Shown here piece by piece: positions 22,095 through 25,019 of a stretch of DNA of 25,019 nt; position 1 is the stretch's first letter, and the number at the start of each line of letters is the position of its first letter. Made by a program: the position numbers and the translations under genes. The notes under the pieces are model-generated. The model saw nothing but the letters and a program-made list of their open reading frames with translations, did no database searches and was not told where the DNA came from. This stretch comes from DATLSM01 sp049585815 (GTDB taxonomy: Bacteria; Actinomycetota; Thermoleophilia; Solirubrobacterales; 70-9), in the NCBI GenBank assembly GCA_049585815.1, contig JBAVAR010000123.1, forward strand, positions 1 to 25,019. The letters run 5' to 3'.

Positions 22095-22372
22095 ATGGCG
22101 ATCGTCAACAAGATAAGGAGGAACTGGCGCGTGATGTCGCAGCTCGCACTGGCACCGATGTTGGCCATTCGAAGCTCGCCGTCGAGGCGACTCTGGAGGC
22201 GATCGCGAAGCAGATCGGATAGGTGCGGCTCACCGGTTTTGGGAAGTTCTCGGCGGTTGACCGCCCCGCACGCGAGGGGCGCAACCCGAGCACCGGCGAG
22301 ACGATCCAGATCGCGGCTAAACGGGTGCCGAAGTTCAGCGCCGGAGCGGAGCTGAAGAAGGCGGTTCAGTAA
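22095..22372 (+). pseudogene. HU-type nucleoid protein gene, broken by a frameshift and a stop
   Basis: HU dimers bind and bend DNA. GGAGGAGG at 22083-22090 precedes ATG 22095, which opens MAIVNK. Two extra bases near 22113-22114 then shift the frame. The homology continues as KEELARDVAARTGTDVGHSK then LAVEATLEAIAKQIG in another frame, meets TAG at 22220-22222, and resumes in the same frame as VRLTGFGKFSAVDRPAREGR then NPSTGETIQI, to AELKKAVQ and TAA. The DNA-binding arm (GRNPSTGE) is intact. A few residues normally present between IG and VRLTGFG are missing beside the stop. It is almost certainly a pseudogene unless the stop and shift are sequence errors. Confidence 0.8.
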
Positions 22373-22723
22373 GAGATCAACAGGGCCCTGGGCGCGCCGG
22401 AGGCGCTCCCATCTCGTCCTGAGCGAGGGCGAGCCGAGCGCGGGCGCGAACGCCTGCATTCACCCGGGAGCGAGAGCTTCTCGCCCGGTGCCGAGGCGCT
22501 TTCCGGACACCTATCCGCGACCCATCAAGGGGAGGAATGCCGATCGAAATTCTGGGAATGCGGCGCGGGCGGAAAAGATGAGGAAGGACTCCTAGCCAAT
22601 CAAGGCATGTGAGCTTCGCACGATGGCTACCGCTCATTGTTAGCTCGTGGGCACGCCATCCGTGTTCTTGCGCGTAACGAAAATGCTAGCCTTTTTTCGA
22701 TCCCAGCAAAGGACGGGTAGAGG
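22373..22723. other. Non-coding stretch with an imperfect hairpin
   Basis: At 22461-22490 CACCCGGGAGCGAGA can pair imperfectly with TCTCGCCCGGTG, possibly the terminator of the HU locus. A TAGCCT followed by a T-run near 22687-22698 may be part of the promoter of the next gene. No coding sequence is supported. Confidence 0.4.
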
Positions 22724-23428
22724 ATGCTTGTACGGAGGGCTGTGATCGGACTGCTGGCTGCGATCTTCGCACTTGCGACGCTGCCCGCCGTAAGCCTCTC
22801 GGCGGGTCTCGGGCAGCACATGGCCAAATTCGCCAAGACCAAGGCCAAGAGGTGCAAGAAAGGTCAGGTCAGGAAACACGGGAAGTGCGTAAAGGAAGTG
22901 CGCCTATCGGCCCGCTCCTGCGAAGGCTTGCTGCCAGGCTTCTCTGCCGAAATCAGCGGCCCGATTACGGCGGTCACCGGCGGCAAGGGCGGTGTCCAAA
23001 CCACCGCCAACAATGGCGTCTCAATCTCCTCGTGCCCCTTTGAGGACAGGAATGGGAGCCACATCTCCAAACGGGGCAACGAAGAAGAAGTCTTCAACGG
23101 TCTGCTCGCGCTCTTCGTGACCGCGGAAAAATGGCCCACCGAACGTGGCGCCCAAGGCGAGTTCAGGCTGAGGAGAGCGGTTGCCGGTTCGCTGGAGGAC
23201 TCCATCCTAGTGCCCACCACCCGAGTTGGCGATGAAGCGTACCTTTGGGCGCAGACCCCGGTAACCAACTCCTACGGGGAAGAGGAATGCGCGAGCAGCG
23301 CCGGGGTGCGCGTCGACAACATCGAGGTCATCTACTCTCTGGGCGGCTTTGGCCCAGAAGCCGGAGAAGCCTGCGGCGCGACGGCACTCGCTCTGCTGAA
23401 GGACGTGGCGGCAGGCGTTTCTAAGTAG
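22724..23428 (+). CDS. Secreted two-cysteine protein with basic linker
   Basis: The protein has 234 residues. The signal peptide (AVIGLLAAIFALATLPAVSL then SA) is followed by a basic linker containing KRCKKGQVRKHGKCVKE, the same C-x-KG...GK-x-C type of element as in the tail at 3692. The mature domain starts ARSCEGLLPGFSAEISGPI, has a second Cys in SSCPFEDRN, then LVPTTRVGDEAYLWAQT, a CASS segment, VRVDNIEVIYSLGG and the final helix ATALALLKDVAAGVSK. This architecture is shared with 18611-19190 and more loosely with 9431-10093. GAGG stands just before ATG 22724, closer than usual. It is probably extracellular; no function or family can be named. Confidence 0.75.
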   Translation: MLVRRAVIGLLAAIFALATLPAVSLSAGLGQHMAKFAKTKAKRCKKGQVRKHGKCVKEVRLSARSCEGLLPGFSAEISGPITAVTGGKGGVQTTANNGVSISSCPFEDRNGSHISKRGNEEEVFNGLLALFVTAEKWPTERGAQGEFRLRRAVAGSLEDSILVPTTRVGDEAYLWAQTPVTNSYGEEECASSAGVRVDNIEVIYSLGGFGPEAGEACGATALALLKDVAAGVSK

Positions 23429-23452
23429 CACCACACCCCAGCCGAGCTGCTT

Positions 23453-23466
23453 GTCGTCCGGACGAC
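23453..23466. repeat. Perfect 14-bp palindrome
   Basis: GTCGTCCGGACGAC is its own reverse complement and lies 24 nt after the secreted-protein stop. It could be an operator-like or terminator-like site; with no loop it is not a classical terminator. Confidence 0.5.
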
Positions 23467-23646
23467 GGGCAGGTTCAGGGCCTTCCCAATCGCTTTGCCG
23501 GTCCCCATATAGCGGACTACCGCGGCGACGGTTTGACCGGGTCCCATCTCGTTGCCACAAGCAAGGACGCGCGGCGATCAACGTGCACCACGTCCCGAAT
23601 GCTCTTCACCCGCGAGAGGACGCAGGGTTCGAAACCCGCTCGCCCG

Positions 23647-24096
23647 TCACGTAACTACCTGGGGCCGTTCGACGAGCGCTTTGAAGTTGTGGAGAGCTTC
23701 TTCGAGACTCTTGGCATTCATGCGCTTAACGATGAGGGCATCAGCGATCGTGCCGAACACCCCGCCCGCAAGCGCGTAGTCAAACGTCGTGGTCAGGCGT
23801 GATTCATCACCTTCCGGAGTGAGCTCCCAGCGAGCCCGCCCCGACATCATGCCGTCTATTTGGAGAAGCTGCAGCTTGCCCGGCTGGTACTCGAGAACTG
23901 TCTCGGTGATCGACATGGACATGCCCGCCGACTTCACCTTGAAGGTGATCTTGCCCCCTTCGTCGGGGAAGGGAGCGGCGATGTCGATCTCCGTCATGCC
24001 CGGATACCAGTCCGGCCAGCGACTGGCATCGCTCAAGAGTGCCATGGTCTCCTGTGGCGAGGCCTTGATCTGGACATTGCGTTGCACGATCGCCAT
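23647..24096 (-). CDS. SRPBCC-superfamily (START-like) ligand-binding or cyclase-like protein
   Basis: The protein has 149 residues with the helix-grip fold signature: IVQRNVQIKASPQETMALLS, RWPDWYPGMTEIDI, GGKITFKVKSAGMSMSITET, the strand PGKLQLLQIDGMMSGRARWE, LTTTFDYALAGG and a long final helix (ADALIVKRMNAKSLEEALHN). Such proteins bind hydrophobic ligands in a central cavity (polyketide cyclase/dehydrase or coenzyme-Q-binding types); the ligand is not readable. ATG 24096 has GGAG about 8 nt upstream. Just beyond the stop on this strand, GGGTT/AACCC (23625-23637) forms a small hairpin that may end the transcript. Confidence 0.88.
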   Translation of the reverse strand: MAIVQRNVQIKASPQETMALLSDASRWPDWYPGMTEIDIAAPFPDEGGKITFKVKSAGMSMSITETVLEYQPGKLQLLQIDGMMSGRARWELTPEGDESRLTTTFDYALAGGVFGTIADALIVKRMNAKSLEEALHNFKALVERPQVVT

Positions 24097-24401
24097 CGTG
24101 GATCTCCGCTCTCTGTTGTGTCTCGTTATGTCTCCGCGACGCGGCTGCGGGAATCGGATAGCCCCAGCATCAAACCGCCGCTCCCCGCATGCCTTTCCGT
24201 CACGATTCGGAGTCTATGCCCCGCCGCGTTGTTGCCTCGCGCGACTTGCGAGCGCGTCGGCAGAACCCGGTCGCGCTCTGCAAAGGACAAGTAGTAGGAG
24301 GAGCGCGACCACGTCAGCGTGCTGGTCGCATTCAATTTGGAGGTGAGAGCCAGTCGTTACCTCGCCAGGGACTTACCCATAGGCGGTACCTGGTTCCCGC
24401 C
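24097..24401. other. Intergenic region with no supported gene
   Basis: It lies between the SRPBCC gene start and the sigma-factor stop. The open frames here are Arg-rich shadows; I see no RNA gene or clear terminator. Confidence 0.35.
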
Positions 24402-24950
24402 TCACTCGGCACGCTGGTAACTGCGCAGAGCCGCCCGGCCCTCGGCGAGACACCGGTTTACCTTGGTAAAAGTCCAGTGCTGGCGCTCGGCGATTTCGCC
24501 GTAGGAGAATCCGGCGGCCCTGAGTGAGATGGCGGTGCGCTCGTCGGGTTTGAGGGCAGCGAGCTGAGTACGCACCTCGTCAATCTCGGCGACCAGGTCC
24601 TCGGTGCCGCTGGCCCCCGATGGAATGGAGTCGAAATACGAAACTGACTCACCACCCGTCCGATCGGTCCGTTGGGCGGCAATTCGGTCGAGATGGTAGT
24701 GACGGTAGCGGTCCCAACACGAGCGCTTCGTCGCCAAAATCACCCATGCCAGCGGCGGGGCGCCCGAATCGAGGTTGTAAGCGCGGACGAAGTTAGTGAA
24801 CGCCTCGCCCACAGCCTCCTCGGCGTCGGCGTGAGTTGGGGCGTTCTTGGCGGCGATCCGCAGTAGGTAGGGATAGTGCTCGCGGTAGAGCCGCTCGGCA
24901 AGTGCCTTAACTTGGGCTCGCCCTTGTTGCTGCGCACTGCTGGCGTACAT
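24402..24950 (-). CDS. ECF-like sigma-70 family RNA polymerase sigma factor
   Basis: The protein has 182 residues with the two-domain layout of ECF sigma factors. Region 2 (about 18-85) has LYREHYPYLLRIAAKNAPTH, ADAEEAVGEAFTNFVRAY and LAWVILATKRSCWDRYRHYH. A linker follows, then region 4 (about 125-178) has LAALKPDERTAISLRAAGFS, YGEIAERQHWTFTKVNRCLA and EGRAALR, a helix-turn-helix for the -35 element. It would redirect RNA polymerase to a small regulon. ATG 24950 is supported by GGAGGAGG about 5 nt upstream. No anti-sigma gene follows within the window. The target promoters and inducing signal are unknown. Confidence 0.87.
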   Translation of the reverse strand: MYASSAQQQGRAQVKALAERLYREHYPYLLRIAAKNAPTHADAEEAVGEAFTNFVRAYNLDSGAPPLAWVILATKRSCWDRYRHYHLDRIAAQRTDRTGGESVSYFDSIPSGASGTEDLVAEIDEVRTQLAALKPDERTAISLRAAGFSYGEIAERQHWTFTKVNRCLAEGRAALRSYQRAE

Positions 24951-25003
24951 GTCGACCTCCTCCGTCGCTGGCTTTGAAGAGGCCGCAGGGGCACCGGAGG
25001 AGA

Positions 25004-25018
25004 GCCCGGAACTCGGGC
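25004..25018. repeat. Short inverted repeat at the window edge
   Basis: GCCCG (25004-25008) and CGGGC (25014-25018) form a 5-bp stem upstream of the sigma-factor gene. It is too short to assign a role and is cut by the window end. Confidence 0.25.
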
Positions 25019-25019
25019 C

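Noticed and set aside
23622..23650. T-arm-like sequence GGGTTCGAAACCC followed by CGCTCGCCCGTCAC, resembling a tRNA 3' end
   Set aside because: The outer T-stem pairs fail, no matching 5' acceptor or anticodon arm is found upstream, and there is no CCA. It overlaps the SRPBCC stop and is better read as a small hairpin beyond that gene.

Overview
The window is high-GC DNA. Several secreted proteins carry low-complexity basic tails of the C-x-KG-x-GK-x-C type, and one is a collagen-like protein with an ALGGTAFA-type signal peptide. Several genes seem to be leaderless, with a TANNNT box 6-7 nt before the start codon. Together these point to an actinobacterium, most likely of the Thermoleophilia/Solirubrobacterales type; this placement is inference. 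No rRNA, CRISPR array, complete tRNA or transposase was seen.

Layout, left to right. (1) 1-1237: C-terminal part of a conjugative coupling ATPase (VirD4/TraG type), cut by the window edge. (2) 1290-3621: a tightly overlapping three-gene operon: an AbiEi-type antitoxin, an AbiEii-type nucleotidyltransferase toxin and a DUF5677-like protein, with a palindromic operator-like site over the promoter. (3) 3692-4966: a secreted protein with three carboxypeptidase-regulatory-like beta domains. (4) 5126-7836: a degenerate 3' piece of a tRNA-Ala(CGC) gene directly abutting a MobF (TrwC/TraI-type) relaxase-helicase. This looks like an attachment-site scar of an integrative conjugative element. (5) 8053-13335: small accessory genes (conserved small protein, SnoaL-like protein, broken VOC gene, membrane peptide, secreted Cys protein, NlpC/P60-type hydrolase, RTX remnant, DUF3303-like protein, hypotheticals), widely spaced. 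(6) 13431-16728: a signalling block with a GGDEF-EAL protein followed at 20 nt by a two-domain universal stress protein, plus a second SnoaL-like gene. (7) 16888-19790: secreted proteins (collagen-like; Cys-containing, one with a frameshift), a 37-bp perfect tandem duplication and a small zinc-ribbon protein. (8) 19976-22372: an alpha/beta-hydrolase/adenylate-cyclase fusion, a strong hairpin, a shortened single-strand DNA-binding protein and a broken HU gene. (9) 22724-24950: another secreted Cys protein, an SRPBCC-fold protein and an ECF-like sigma factor.

How it fits together: the coupling ATPase, relaxase and SSB are conjugation/DNA-processing functions, AbiE is typical cargo, and the tRNA scar suggests site-specific integration. 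The many decayed genes (HU, VOC, RTX, frameshifted secreted protein, tRNA scar) and long gene-poor stretches suggest an old, partly eroding mobile or accessory region. No T4SS channel genes or integrase are visible here. The best candidates for follow-up are the AbiE-DUF5677 trio, the tRNA-Ala scar at the relaxase end, the SSB lacking its internal helix, and the family of two-Cys secreted proteins.
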